Below the pieces are notes generated by a model. That model was not told where the DNA came from, did not search any database, and saw only the letters and a list, made by a program, of their open reading frames with translations. This document shows, piece after piece, positions 34,940-43,625 of a stretch of DNA of 64,000 bases; the first letter of the stretch is position 1, and each line of letters begins with the position of its first letter. Location of the stretch: assembly GCA_000701625.1 (NCBI GenBank), contig JNJK01000007.1:1-64000 (forward strand), written 5' to 3'. The stretch comes from Lachnospiraceae bacterium MC2017 (GTDB lineage: Bacteria; Bacillota; Clostridia; Lachnospirales; Lachnospiraceae). The position numbers were made by a program, and so were the translations under genes.

Positions 34940-36133
34940 TTACTTAGCAGCTGCCTGAATCTTTTCGTAAAGGTCCATATCCCAGTCTGCCTTCTGATCA
35001 GGATTGTTGTTGTAGTACTCGGTAGCGTGAGCCTTGAAGTCTGCGATGTCAGGATAAGTAATAGTGCATCCATTCTCCTCAAGAGTTGCGATATCCTTAT
35101 CTTCCTCAGCGATACGAGCTTCATCATTTACCTGACGGGCATAGTCCATAGCGTCTGTAACAGCGGACTTCTGAGCATCTGTAAGACCGTTCCATGTATC
35201 CTTGTTGATCATCGGGATGATGGAGTCAACTACGTGGTTTGTGATAGCTACATAAGGAGCAACCTCATAAAACTTTGCGGAAACATCTGTCGGAAGAGGA
35301 TTGTCCTGACCGTCAACAGAGCCTGTCTGAAGTGCAGTGTAAAGCTCTGAGAAAGCAAGAGGAGTCGGGTTTGCTCCAAGTGCTTCTCCAAGGTGCAGCC
35401 ATGTTTCTGAGTTAGGCATACGGAGAAGGAGACCATTCATGTCGTCCCACTTATTGATTTCTTTGTTTCTGGTATTAACTACACGGGATCCGAGATAGAA
35501 AGCTGAAAGAGGAACTGCATTAACGGTTTCTTCGAGTTTCGGGAAGATATCATTTTTACCGATGTCGCCGTTAAGAGTTTCTGTCATGTGCTCATAACTG
35601 CTCCAGAAATAAGCTGTACCGATCATGGAGCACCACTCGAGTCCGGACTGAGTAGCGAGAGTCGGGAAGGAGATATATGCCAGGTCGGCCTGACCGCCTG
35701 TAAGAGCATCCCACTCTGTATCTGCCGAGAAAAGAGTTCCGTCGGAATAGGTTTTACATGTTACAGAACCACCGGAGAGTTCTTCAACCTTTTCTGCAAA
35801 AGCATCCATTGCTGTTGTGTGTGAATCTCCTGTTACTGAAACAGATGTAAATCTGAGTGTTACAGAGGGATCTCCTGAAGCATCATAGTCGCCGGAGGTG
35901 GTTGCCGGTGCAACAGTATGTGAAGCATCTGTTGCTCCCGCAGCTGCTGTGGATGCGGATTCAGTGCTGACTGCTTCGGATGCTGCCGGAGCAGTAGATG
36001 CTGCGGTTGTTTCAGATGTTTCGGATGCCGGAGCTGCAGAAGCACTTGTGCTTGTAGATGAACTGCCGCAGCCTGTAAGGAACGATGCAACAACTGTAAT
36101 ACTCAGTAAACCTGCTACTAACTTCTTTTTCAT
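34940..36133 (-). CDS. dctP: TRAP transporter substrate-binding lipoprotein (DctP family)
   Basis: A 397-residue binding protein. The signal sequence ends in LTGC, lipidating Cys22, followed by a Ser/Thr/Ala/Glu linker to about 85. The DctP domain has the family marks 'SLRVVNTRNKEIN'-like 'LGSRVVNTRNKEINKWDDMNGL', with the Arg that binds the carboxylate, and 'GQDNPLPT'. The substrate therefore most likely carries a carboxyl group (sugar acid, uronate or sialate-like). Lipid anchoring is typical for Gram-positive TRAP systems. It follows the DapA-family gene by 46 bases. Confidence 0.93.
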   Translation of the reverse strand: MKKKLVAGLLSITVVASFLTGCGSSSTSTSASAAPASETSETTAASTAPAASEAVSTESASTAAAGATDASHTVAPATTSGDYDASGDPSVTLRFTSVSVTGDSHTTAMDAFAEKVEELSGGSVTCKTYSDGTLFSADTEWDALTGGQADLAYISFPTLATQSGLEWCSMIGTAYFWSSYEHMTETLNGDIGKNDIFPKLEETVNAVPLSAFYLGSRVVNTRNKEINKWDDMNGLLLRMPNSETWLHLGEALGANPTPLAFSELYTALQTGSVDGQDNPLPTDVSAKFYEVAPYVAITNHVVDSIIPMINKDTWNGLTDAQKSAVTDAMDYARQVNDEARIAEEDKDIATLEENGCTITYPDIADFKAHATEYYNNNPDQKADWDMDLYEKIQAAAK

Positions 36134-36179
36134 AAATACCTCTCTTTCGTACCCTGCCCTAAATAGTTACCCCATTACG

Positions 36180-37094
36180 TTAAAGATTAAAGAAATTTTT
36201 GCGGAAGCTTTCAGTAATGTTTCTGAACTGATCAATTTCAAGCTTTCTGCTTGCTGTGAGAAGAGCGTCATCCTGCTTTCTGGACTTAGTTGTTATAGGT
36301 AATCCCTCAAGCTGCAGATAATACTTGGCATTGCAGGGATAAACCTGACACTCGATAGTAGATGCTGCCCCGATGAAATCCTGCAGGTGATCTGCTCTTT
36401 CCGGTTCTTTGTCAAAGTTCTTAACAAGCCAGCTTATGAGATCCGGATGGAAATTTGCCATAACTCCGGAATAACCGGTGCAGCCGTCGCGAAGGCTCTG
36501 AAGCAGAGTTGCGCCATTGGCATTAAAGATAGCGAGATCAGTTCCTTTAACTGCATCTGCCTTTTCTTTCAGCATGACCGGATCACAGCAGGTATCTTTT
36601 AAGAAAGAAAACTTTCCTGTCTCAGCTATCCACTTTAGAAGCTCTGGCGAAAGAACTCTCTTGTATGGATAAGGACATTCGTAGATACCGAATGAATCGC
36701 CGTGAACATTGTCTAAAAGAAATTCAATATTCTTTTTAACCACATCCTCATCTTCGCCGGGCTCAGCAAACTGATTTGAGATAAAGACGTATGGAACACC
36801 CATATCGATAACAGCCTGCGCTTCCCGGATCTGGTCATCTTTATTCTCTGCAACATGACCGGAAGCCACGACAGTAATGTGTTTAGGTGTGTTTTCGATT
36901 ACAAATTTTGCCAGCTCCAGACGCTCTCTTGCATCTAACTGGAACATTTCACTTGACTGACATACGGCAAAGATGCCGTCAACTCCCATCTTGTCATACC
37001 ACTCAATGATCTTTAAGACACCGTCATAATCGATTTTGAGATCATCAGTGAAGGGAGTGATCATAACGGGCCAAACGCCGCGTTTAAGTTTCAT
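36180..37094 (-). CDS. DapA/NanA-family lyase or synthase (2-keto-3-deoxy sugar acid or sialate type)
   Basis: A 304-residue (beta/alpha)8 class I aldolase-family protein. The Schiff-base Lys is in 'FSFLKDTCCD' and the catalytic Tyr in 'IYECPYPYKRVL'. The usual 'GTTGE' loop is changed to 'CQSSEMFQLDARERLEL', which argues against dihydrodipicolinate synthase itself. With a TRAP importer and YhcH it probably cleaves a 2-keto-3-deoxy acid or an N-acylneuraminate-like sugar to pyruvate and an aldehyde. The ATG at 37094 is chosen over an upstream GTG because GGAGGTG lies just before it. A near-perfect LacI-type operator lies 29 bases upstream. Confidence 0.87.
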   Translation of the reverse strand: MKLKRGVWPVMITPFTDDLKIDYDGVLKIIEWYDKMGVDGIFAVCQSSEMFQLDARERLELAKFVIENTPKHITVVASGHVAENKDDQIREAQAVIDMGVPYVFISNQFAEPGEDEDVVKKNIEFLLDNVHGDSFGIYECPYPYKRVLSPELLKWIAETGKFSFLKDTCCDPVMLKEKADAVKGTDLAIFNANGATLLQSLRDGCTGYSGVMANFHPDLISWLVKNFDKEPERADHLQDFIGAASTIECQVYPCNAKYYLQLEGLPITTKSRKQDDALLTASRKLEIDQFRNITESFRKNFFNL

Positions 37095-37122
37095 ATTCAC
37101 CTCCGGGCAAAGATTATTAACT

Positions 37123-37136
37123 GCAAAACGTTTCGC
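37123..37136. promoter_or_regulatory. LacI-type operator of the DapA/TRAP operon
   Basis: GCAAAACGTTTCGC differs by one base from GCGAAACGTTTCGC and lies 29 bases before the lyase start codon. On the minus strand, TTGAAT with TGATAT about 17 bases later lies upstream as a possible promoter. Confidence 0.68.
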
Positions 37137-37291
37137 TGTAGATTAGCCTCTGTGAATAGAATATCAGATTTGTATTTTAATTCATTCAATTTCGGTCTCA
37201 GTACGATTTTATACTTTTTGAAAAAAATGCGGTAAAAATATAAAATAGTATAGGAATAACGAAAAATGATGGTAAAATATAGTTATTCAGA

Positions 37292-37305
37292 GCGAAAAGT
37301 TTCGT
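37292..37305. promoter_or_regulatory. LacI-type operator before the small membrane protein/AraC pair
   Basis: GCGAAAAGTTTCGT follows AT-rich candidate -10 sequences (TAAAATATAGTT). It is 88 bases before the start at 37393. A weaker site GATGAAACGATACT lies at 37325-37338. Confidence 0.5.
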
Positions 37306-37392
37306 GGATCATAATGAAAAATAGGATGAAACGATACTGATGATGTAATGATCATAAAAGAAAACGATCGTTTATAAAGGAGTATAACAATC

Positions 37393-37923
37393 ATGAAGGA
37401 ACCACTTTACAAAACAGAATCAACGTTTACCTGGAAGGCATTTTTAGATCTGAATATTGCTTTGGAGAGACAAAGAAAGTTTTACTGGTCTCTGATGCTG
37501 GCGTTTGAAGTTGTGACCATATGTATGTGCTGGTATTACTTTGACACGATGAAAAATTCTGAGATGGGAATCGCATTTATGGCAATTGCAGTACTTTTTA
37601 CGCCATTGCTGTGCCTTCGTATTTATGCGGGGATCAGGGCAGCATGGAAAAAGGCAGAGTTAAAAGAAGGCGCAGTAAGTCACTATGAATTTTTCGGAGA
37701 TCATTTTATCGTAGAAATAGATGGAAAGAGGCTTCGTGTAGAATTAAAAAACATAGCAGAAGTAATACTCACAAGACGAAACATCTATCTAATGGACAGT
37801 GAAAGGCGAGGATATATCCTTGAAAAAGAAAAATGTTCATCTGAACTTATAGATTTTTTAAGTCGTGAAGCGATAAAGCGCAGAGGAATGACTGGACGAA
37901 GAAAATATGTGGGAAATATTTGA
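37393..37923 (+). CDS. YcxB-like small membrane protein
   Basis: A 176-residue protein with two transmembrane helices (about 30-50 and 58-80), then a basic cytoplasmic part with a PH-like beta pattern ('HYEFFGDHFIVEIDGKRLRVELKNIAEV...RRNIYLM'). This layout matches YcxB-domain proteins, whose function is not known. AAAGGAG precedes the ATG. Its end overlaps the start of the AraC gene by 17 bases, so they are co-expressed; it could signal to or accompany the regulator, but that is speculation. Confidence 0.7.
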   Translation: MKEPLYKTESTFTWKAFLDLNIALERQRKFYWSLMLAFEVVTICMCWYYFDTMKNSEMGIAFMAIAVLFTPLLCLRIYAGIRAAWKKAELKEGAVSHYEFFGDHFIVEIDGKRLRVELKNIAEVILTRRNIYLMDSERRGYILEKEKCSSELIDFLSREAIKRRGMTGRRKYVGNI

Positions 37924-38815
37924 TAATTATTGCTGGGACAAACAAAAGAAGGTAATAACACAAAAAGAGCATCATGTGCCTGGTCTGGGTAATTTTGCGT
38001 ATTGGAATTTTAGTACATCCGTGTCGCCATCACCGCTGCATATACATTCAAATATCATTGAAATCCACTGCATGCTGAAAGGAAAGCGCTACACTCAGAT
38101 AGAAAAGGACGGAAAGGTAACTAAATATACAGTTACCGGAAATCAGGCAATGATGGTTTTTCCTTTCGAGATTCACAGTAACGGATCAGAACCTATGGCA
38201 CCCTGTGAATTTTATGCTTTTCAGATAGATGTATCAGACCCGGATCATTTACTGGGACTGAACGTGGATTACAGCAGGGCTCTTTATAAGATTCTTTTCG
38301 GACTAAAATATCATCAGGTTACTTTTGCCTGGTCCCATATTAACTATCTTAGAAGTGCATTTAACTTTTTTTCCGGACTAAAGGCGGATGAGATAAGGAT
38401 TGGTGTTCAGTTTCTCACAACGTTTCTTTTTACGCTGCCTTTTTTGCAGCCGGTGCGTGAACATCAGGCAACAAAGATAGACGAGGGACTTCAGAGATCT
38501 ATAGACTATGTAAATCACAACTTAAGCAAGAATATCCGCCTTATCGACCTTGCGGAGACAAGCGGATATTCTTTATCACGATTTAAGTTTAAGTTTAGAA
38601 CGGAAGTAGGTATAACACCGTCGGAGTACATAGTGCTTCAAAAGATGGAAGAAGCAAAGAGGCAGCTGTCAGAGAGTGATATCAGTATCACGGATCTCGC
38701 ATATGCACTGGGGTTTTCTTCCAGCAACTACTTTTCAAGCGTTTTTAAGAAAATTAATTCCTGCACACCGAAAGACTATCGAAAACACTATCTAAAAAAT
38801 CATGGATCATTTTAG
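37907..38815 (+). CDS. AraC-family transcriptional regulator beside the GH106-like gene
   Basis: A 302-residue regulator. The N-terminal cupin-type domain ('PLHIHSNIIEIHCMLKGKRYTQIEKDG') is followed by the AraC domain (about 205-300) with 'IRLIDLAETSGYSLSRFKFKFRTEVG' and 'ITDLAYALGFSSSNYFSSVFKK', ending 'CTPKDYRKHY'. It is convergent with the glycosidase gene, overlapping its end by nine bases. It is a candidate activator of the glycosidase or the DapA/TRAP operon. No typical ribosome site precedes it; translation may depend on the overlapping upstream gene. Confidence 0.88.
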   Translation: MWEIFDNYCWDKQKKVITQKEHHVPGLGNFAYWNFSTSVSPSPLHIHSNIIEIHCMLKGKRYTQIEKDGKVTKYTVTGNQAMMVFPFEIHSNGSEPMAPCEFYAFQIDVSDPDHLLGLNVDYSRALYKILFGLKYHQVTFAWSHINYLRSAFNFFSGLKADEIRIGVQFLTTFLFTLPFLQPVREHQATKIDEGLQRSIDYVNHNLSKNIRLIDLAETSGYSLSRFKFKFRTEVGITPSEYIVLQKMEEAKRQLSESDISITDLAYALGFSSSNYFSSVFKKINSCTPKDYRKHYLKNHGSF

Positions 38816-41800
38816 ACAAAAACGTGGTGAGATCATGATACCGAATGGTGACAGTCGGTATTCCCGGCACCACTTCACTCCTGATGTACGCCATATATTC
38901 GGACCATACCACTTTTCGGAGCGATCGGCATTGTGCATTGGTCCAAAAGAATTTGCCCGTGTTCCGAAAAGGTGAAGGGTTATACGGTGTGTTCCGGCGC
39001 TGACATGCCCGATCCTTCTGCGATAGGGAGCAAAGATCAGAGGTATTTCAGGATCATCATCTATTGAAACAGTTTGGAGAGCACCACGGTATGATGGAGA
39101 TTCGATGAATAGTTCACCTTCCTCTGTGGTGATCTCTGTAACATAATCAATATTTCCACCGTAAAAAGGAAATCCCTGACATGTGATGTCGCCATAAAAT
39201 AGCTTTGTCGGATACCCGATAATACTTTTTTGATGACCGGTTACACGTACTCCGAAATTACCAAGGAGATACATCCATTCGAGGTTTGTTTTTTCACTGA
39301 ATCTTATATCGATATTTAATATATTGTCACCCTTATTTAGGAATCCAAGGTCACATCTTCGTATACTTTCATCTGTAAAATATCCTGTATCCCTAAATGA
39401 AATGCTCGTTCCGTTTAGAGTGATCGAGCATAACTCAGGCTGCTCCAGTGCCAGAGTCACGTTTGAAACATCGATATCGCTATGGATCCTGAAGCGCAGA
39501 TGAAGGATATGCTCTGAATAGGAGCTTTCGGGTCTGGTCCATGGCTGTGCTAAAGCCTCCATTCGTAAGGGCAAGCCAAGTTTCTCGCGAAAGATATTAT
39601 CTATCCGAAGAAGTTCTTCTTCGCTATTCCATTCTTCATCGTCAAATGCATATTCTGCATAGTCAAGGAGAAAGACATTATCTTCAGACAGTTTGAATGC
39701 AGTCGGATCAGGGACAAAGGAGTCCATTTGATTACCTTCATAGGTTGGTTCGAGTCCTGAATCTGTTTTTCCGGGCATAAGATTAAAAAGAAAACTGTCA
39801 TGCGGTGCGGAAAACAGAGTTAGTATGGTGGAGCCGTTATTATAGTCTGCCTTCATAGGAGTGATGCTTCCTGTCATAGTGTCATAGAGGGTGGCTTTAT
39901 ATTCTCCTTTTATAGTGACAGTGAGCCTGGAAGTAATGCATACGTCAGGGTTTTCCGGCAGTTCTGCGTGTGACAGGAAAAGCCACCGGCTTCCGTCTGA
40001 GTCATCACGGATGGAGGACAAGAGATTGGTTGTTCTGCATCCGTATTCACTTTGAGCTACGACTGAAGATACCGGATCTGCGGGAGAAGCGACAGCATCG
40101 ATCTCGCGGATATCAGAGAGGGCAGACAGAAGAGAATATCTTGTATTATCTGCGTAAATGCATTTTTCTGCAAATTTTTGTACTTCATCTGTTTTTTCGC
40201 AATCGATCATGGACGGGATAGTTCCAAGGAATATCACAGTACCTCCTGCAGCGGCAAATGATTTTAACCGGTCAAACGTGTTTTGACGTAAGGTTTCACA
40301 TGATGGCACTATTACCGCGCGGTAGCGCATTTTTCCCATTACAAATTTATCTCCGGTCTGAGGAATTTTTTCTTCTGCGAGCATTGATTCTGAGATAAAG
40401 TCGAAATCTATAAGACCGAAAAGAAGCCATTTTATAACATTTTCAAATACAGTATCAAGATTATTTCTTATCGAAGAAGTCTGCTGGCGATTACCAAAAT
40501 GGATCCAGTAGGATTCGATAGGGTGTATGACTGCTACGTCTATGTGAGGTTTTCCGCGTGTAAGAGCAGTGTTAAGGCGGGCAAAGTGATCTTCTATACG
40601 ATGATATTCTTTGTACCATGGGGACTGGTATCCGATAGATGCAGGATAATCACGTTTTCCTTCTCCTGCCATGGAAACCCATGAAAGGTGAGGTACTCTG
40701 TGAGTGACGCCAAGGGCTGCCTGCCAGTCTCCGGCTGTCTTATGACCTCTGAAATCAAAATCCCATCCTGTGACACCGTAAATTTCACTCATTACACCAG
40801 CCCGTCCCATCTGGTGTGAGACACTGGATGCCTGTTTAACTGTCGAGTATTCTCGTCTGTCACATAACATATCAACTCCGGGAATAGTGAAATCCTTCAT
40901 AGGACGCATAGCTTCTCCCACAGCTGTTGTCTGGGAAAAAAGAGTCCACTCATTCATCATGTGCCCCGTGAGAGCAATGTTGTGTTTTTTGCACCATGAA
41001 CCGACAAGATCTCCAAAAGCACCGGAAAATCTCTCGATCAGATGGCGGTGATACAGGTATCTTGCCTTGGAAATACCTTCTGCGGTTTCCCATACGAGCT
41101 CGGAAATGTGAGGCAAAAGAGAGAAACCATAGATGTTGGTAAAAGTATCGTTAAAATCTGTTGTCCACGGTAGTATTACAGGCTTTTTTTCGAAAGGATC
41201 TTCAAGGACTTCCTTAAGGGACATCTGAGGCTCGTCAGTAAAAATTGAAGGAATGGCTTTTCCGAATTCTTCACCGAAGGCAGAAAAGTATTTTTCGTGA
41301 GTTTTGTTTATAAAATCCTGCATGGCAGTGGGGTTAAGCGTATCTACATAAGCCTCGTTATTGAACCAGGGCGTATCGCCGGAAACTTCCATGGTTATCT
41401 GCCAGGAAGAGCAGATGGTATCTGATGAGATATTTTTTTCGGTATAAACTATTTTTGTTACTTCGCCGTCAGGTGACGTAAATACAGAAATAAGCAGATC
41501 ACCGTTTTTGTCCTGAGTGATATCAAGACTGCCGAGAGGTGTAAATTCGTTACTGCGAACGGCAGATGCGGCTGACAGGTAATCTGACTTATTTTCATTT
41601 TTAAAATCAGATGGGCTGATAACGAGGTACCTTTGTCTGTATTTGTGGTCACGGGTTACCAGGCCGCCTGCGGATCCCGAAGGCCAGCGGTCTTCATCAT
41701 AGAGGCAGCACTCCATATCTTTTTCTTTTAAGTATCGAAGGCAGTCTCCTGCCAGTTCCATAAATTTTTCACCAAGGTAAGGAATATCCAGTCCGACACG

Positions 41801-41974
41801 ACTATGGATGTGTACGCCGCCCATACCCATTTCTTTAAGGGCATCCAGTTCGCGAAAGAGCAGATCTTTGTCTGGTCTGCAATTCCATGCCCAAAAGGGC
41901 TTACCGCGAAAAGCACTGCCGGGATTTTGAAATTCCCTAGGAGACAGCGCTTTAGTATTTTTATTATTAAGCAT
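38807..41974 (-). CDS. Large GH106-like glycoside hydrolase (alpha-L-rhamnosidase type)
   Basis: A 1055-residue protein without a signal peptide. The N-terminal '(PF)WAWN...EMGMGGVHIHSRVGLD...YDEDRWPSG' is typical of the GH106/Glyco_hydro_106 group. A central barrel ('GHMMNEWTLFSQ', 'IYGVTGWDFDFRGHK') and C-terminal beta-sandwich domains with a galactose-binding-like fold follow. GH106 enzymes remove alpha-L-rhamnose, but many Firmicute members have other or unknown activity, so the substrate stays open. The frame is open back to 42064, but the ATG at 41974 has AGAAAGGA upstream and starts the conserved region. The operator at 42024-42037 would otherwise fall inside the gene. Confidence 0.8.
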   Translation of the reverse strand: MLNNKNTKALSPREFQNPGSAFRGKPFWAWNCRPDKDLLFRELDALKEMGMGGVHIHSRVGLDIPYLGEKFMELAGDCLRYLKEKDMECCLYDEDRWPSGSAGGLVTRDHKYRQRYLVISPSDFKNENKSDYLSAASAVRSNEFTPLGSLDITQDKNGDLLISVFTSPDGEVTKIVYTEKNISSDTICSSWQITMEVSGDTPWFNNEAYVDTLNPTAMQDFINKTHEKYFSAFGEEFGKAIPSIFTDEPQMSLKEVLEDPFEKKPVILPWTTDFNDTFTNIYGFSLLPHISELVWETAEGISKARYLYHRHLIERFSGAFGDLVGSWCKKHNIALTGHMMNEWTLFSQTTAVGEAMRPMKDFTIPGVDMLCDRREYSTVKQASSVSHQMGRAGVMSEIYGVTGWDFDFRGHKTAGDWQAALGVTHRVPHLSWVSMAGEGKRDYPASIGYQSPWYKEYHRIEDHFARLNTALTRGKPHIDVAVIHPIESYWIHFGNRQQTSSIRNNLDTVFENVIKWLLFGLIDFDFISESMLAEEKIPQTGDKFVMGKMRYRAVIVPSCETLRQNTFDRLKSFAAAGGTVIFLGTIPSMIDCEKTDEVQKFAEKCIYADNTRYSLLSALSDIREIDAVASPADPVSSVVAQSEYGCRTTNLLSSIRDDSDGSRWLFLSHAELPENPDVCITSRLTVTIKGEYKATLYDTMTGSITPMKADYNNGSTILTLFSAPHDSFLFNLMPGKTDSGLEPTYEGNQMDSFVPDPTAFKLSEDNVFLLDYAEYAFDDEEWNSEEELLRIDNIFREKLGLPLRMEALAQPWTRPESSYSEHILHLRFRIHSDIDVSNVTLALEQPELCSITLNGTSISFRDTGYFTDESIRRCDLGFLNKGDNILNIDIRFSEKTNLEWMYLLGNFGVRVTGHQKSIIGYPTKLFYGDITCQGFPFYGGNIDYVTEITTEEGELFIESPSYRGALQTVSIDDDPEIPLIFAPYRRRIGHVSAGTHRITLHLFGTRANSFGPMHNADRSEKWYGPNIWRTSGVKWCREYRLSPFGIMISPRFCLK

Positions 41975-42023
41975 GATCCGATCCTTTCTTAAATAAGTTA
42001 AGAGGCGGATTAATGTTAAAAAG

Positions 42024-42037
42024 GCGAAACGTTTGTG
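42024..42037. promoter_or_regulatory. LacI-type operator upstream of the GH106-like gene
   Basis: GCGAAACGTTTGTG has a perfect left half (GCGAAAC) and core GTTTG on the right, 50 bases before the start codon at 41974. Confidence 0.55.
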
Positions 42038-42253
42038 GCTATTATACCATGATGACAGGGACAAAACACGAATTTTAAGAAAACGACTAAGGAATAATAA
42101 ATAAAAGCCTCTGGGTCATTGCGCGAAAATAATGGGAATTTAGTCAATGAAATGTATACACCATACGGCCGACATATAGGACAAGAGAGTATGAAGGATA
42201 TCATACCAATTTTAAAACTGCTGCCATGGAGGGGAGCAGCCTAACCGGTTTGT

Positions 42254-42577
42254 ATGAAGGGATACATGATTATGGAAGAAATCGTAAGGTATTATACGGA
42301 ATACGCAGAAGCTGCAAGGATAGTAGCTGAGGATAGGGAAGATGATGTGCAATGGTATGCTGATGCTGCGGCAATGCATTCTTTTTTAGGGGCTTTACTT
42401 TTTATGCCGGCAGCGTTTTATATGGTGGGGTTTTATATACTGATCCCCCTTTCGGTCATTTGGGGTATAAAGGCAATAAGTGAAAATACAAGATACAAGA
42501 CACTTGCGTATATAGGGATTGGGATATCGTTCTTTTATGCTGCGATGACCTGCTGTTATTTCTGCAGTGTTTGTTAG
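42254..42577 (+). CDS. Small membrane protein, unknown
   Basis: A protein of 102-107 residues with a charged N-terminus ('MEEIVRYYTEYAEAARIVAEDRED') and two hydrophobic segments (about 42-70 and 80-103). It resembles DUF4190-like small membrane proteins ('FILIPLSVIWGIKAI') only loosely. Possible starts are 42254, 42266 and 42272; AAGGGA at 42257-42262 favours one of the two later ATGs. It stands alone between the glycosidase and a strong hairpin terminator. Confidence 0.6.
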   Translation: MKGYMIMEEIVRYYTEYAEAARIVAEDREDDVQWYADAAAMHSFLGALLFMPAAFYMVGFYILIPLSVIWGIKAISENTRYKTLAYIGIGISFFYAAMTCCYFCSVC

Positions 42578-42601
42578 AACCAATTCTTTCATAAATATAC
42601 A

Positions 42602-42642
42602 ACAAAGCAGCCGGCATGGATTCAAGATGCCGGCTGCTTTGT
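42602..42642 (+). terminator. Strong GC-rich terminator hairpin
   Basis: ACAAAGCAGCCGGCAT (42602-42617) pairs exactly with 42627-42642 around a nine-base loop. Only a weak T stretch follows. Confidence 0.75.
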
Positions 42643-42691
42643 CAGATGGTGCTAGATCCTGATTTAAGAGTTCTTGGAGGTATATCTTAAT

Positions 42692-42812
42692 CTGATTTCT
42701 GACGGGGGTTACAAAGTTACGGTTCGCCTGCTTTCGGCTCGCTCACGTAACTATCCAGCATCATTTCAGGATAACCTGACGGGAGAGAATGCTGTGTAAT
42801 ATCAGAAATCAG
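42692..42812. repeat. Nested inverted repeat containing dispersed palindrome copy 3
   Basis: CTGATTTCTGA (42692-42702) pairs exactly with TCAGAAATCAG (42802-42812). Inside lies the inverted third copy of the GTTAC repeat (42716-42751; on the minus strand GTTACGTGAGCGAG...CCGTAAC) and a TATCC/GGATA hairpin. It lies downstream of the unknown minus-strand gene and may act as its terminator. Confidence 0.65.
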
Positions 42813-42825
42813 AAGGATCACTATT

Positions 42826-43518
42826 TTACATGGATTCGTTATATGCAGCCGCTTCAGCGTCTTTCACTTCTGTGATCAGACGTCTCGCTGCTTCTTCCGC
42901 GATGATACGCTGTTGAGCTTCGATGGCTGCATTTTCTGCAGAAATTTCTTTCCGCCGTATTTCATTTGCTGTTTCTGCATCTGCAAGATTTTGTATATAA
43001 GTGGACTTGCAGGAAACATAGTTATCGTATTCGGAAACTTCCGGGTGTCCTGTCATAGAAAAAAGATGTATGATACGCGCCCAGAATCCCGGAACCGGTG
43101 GTGGAGAGCTTGTACAAAAAACTGTTTCGGGAGGAATCAGGAAAGTAGGCTCGTCCACATTCAGAAAAAGCTTTCTGCGCTCGATCTCTACCTGTATCGG
43201 TCTTACTCCCGGAGTGATCCACGTATCGGCTATAGTGCCGCCCGGACTGGTAATACTCTCCATTAGCCATTTATATACATCGGAATAATTCTCTGTATTT
43301 ATGCCGCCCATGTATTCAATGGCATTGGCAGAGCTGCAATCCTCAAAAAAAAGAAACTGAATCTGTTTTTTTTCTCCTCTTTTGTCTATGTAAGTCATGC
43401 TGCGAAGGATATCGACCGCTTTGCCGTCGGTCATCTGATCGCCGAGACAAAAAATCCTTGAAAACATTTCCACGCCGGGAGCTTCATCCGGAAGGCTTCG
43501 CATCACTTCAACTGACAT
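42826..43518 (-). CDS. Conserved-looking protein of unknown function with C-terminal coiled coil
   Basis: A 230-residue soluble protein. I do not recognise a family. The first 150 residues look like a mixed alpha/beta domain with conserved-looking 'CLGDQMTDGKAVDILRSMTYID' and 'FLFFEDCSSANAIEYMGG'. The last 70 are a charged, Ala/Glu-rich helix with heptad-like spacing, probably a coiled coil. AAAGGAGG precedes the ATG. It lies downstream of the PilZ gene on the same strand but behind a terminator, so it has its own promoter. Confidence 0.65.
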   Translation of the reverse strand: MSVEVMRSLPDEAPGVEMFSRIFCLGDQMTDGKAVDILRSMTYIDKRGEKKQIQFLFFEDCSSANAIEYMGGINTENYSDVYKWLMESITSPGGTIADTWITPGVRPIQVEIERRKLFLNVDEPTFLIPPETVFCTSSPPPVPGFWARIIHLFSMTGHPEVSEYDNYVSCKSTYIQNLADAETANEIRRKEISAENAAIEAQQRIIAEEAARRLITEVKDAEAAAYNESM

Positions 43519-43576
43519 GAAAGCCTCCTTTCCAGCGCGGTGCTGCTCTGCTCTTTGCCTATATATACGCTATGGC

Positions 43577-43613
43577 AAAAAAAATTCCACGCAGACGAGT
43601 GTACTGCGTGGAA
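43577..43613 (-). terminator. Intrinsic terminator of the PilZ gene
   Basis: TTCCACGCAG (43585-43594) pairs with CTGCGTGGAA (43604-43613); on the minus strand a run of eight U's follows (43584-43577). Confidence 0.88.
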
Positions 43614-43625
43614 AACATCATTTAG

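Noticed and set aside
41975-42064. Longer start for the GH106-like protein
   Set aside because: The extra 30 residues lack family similarity, cover the operator at 42024-42037, and the ribosome site lies before the ATG at 41974.
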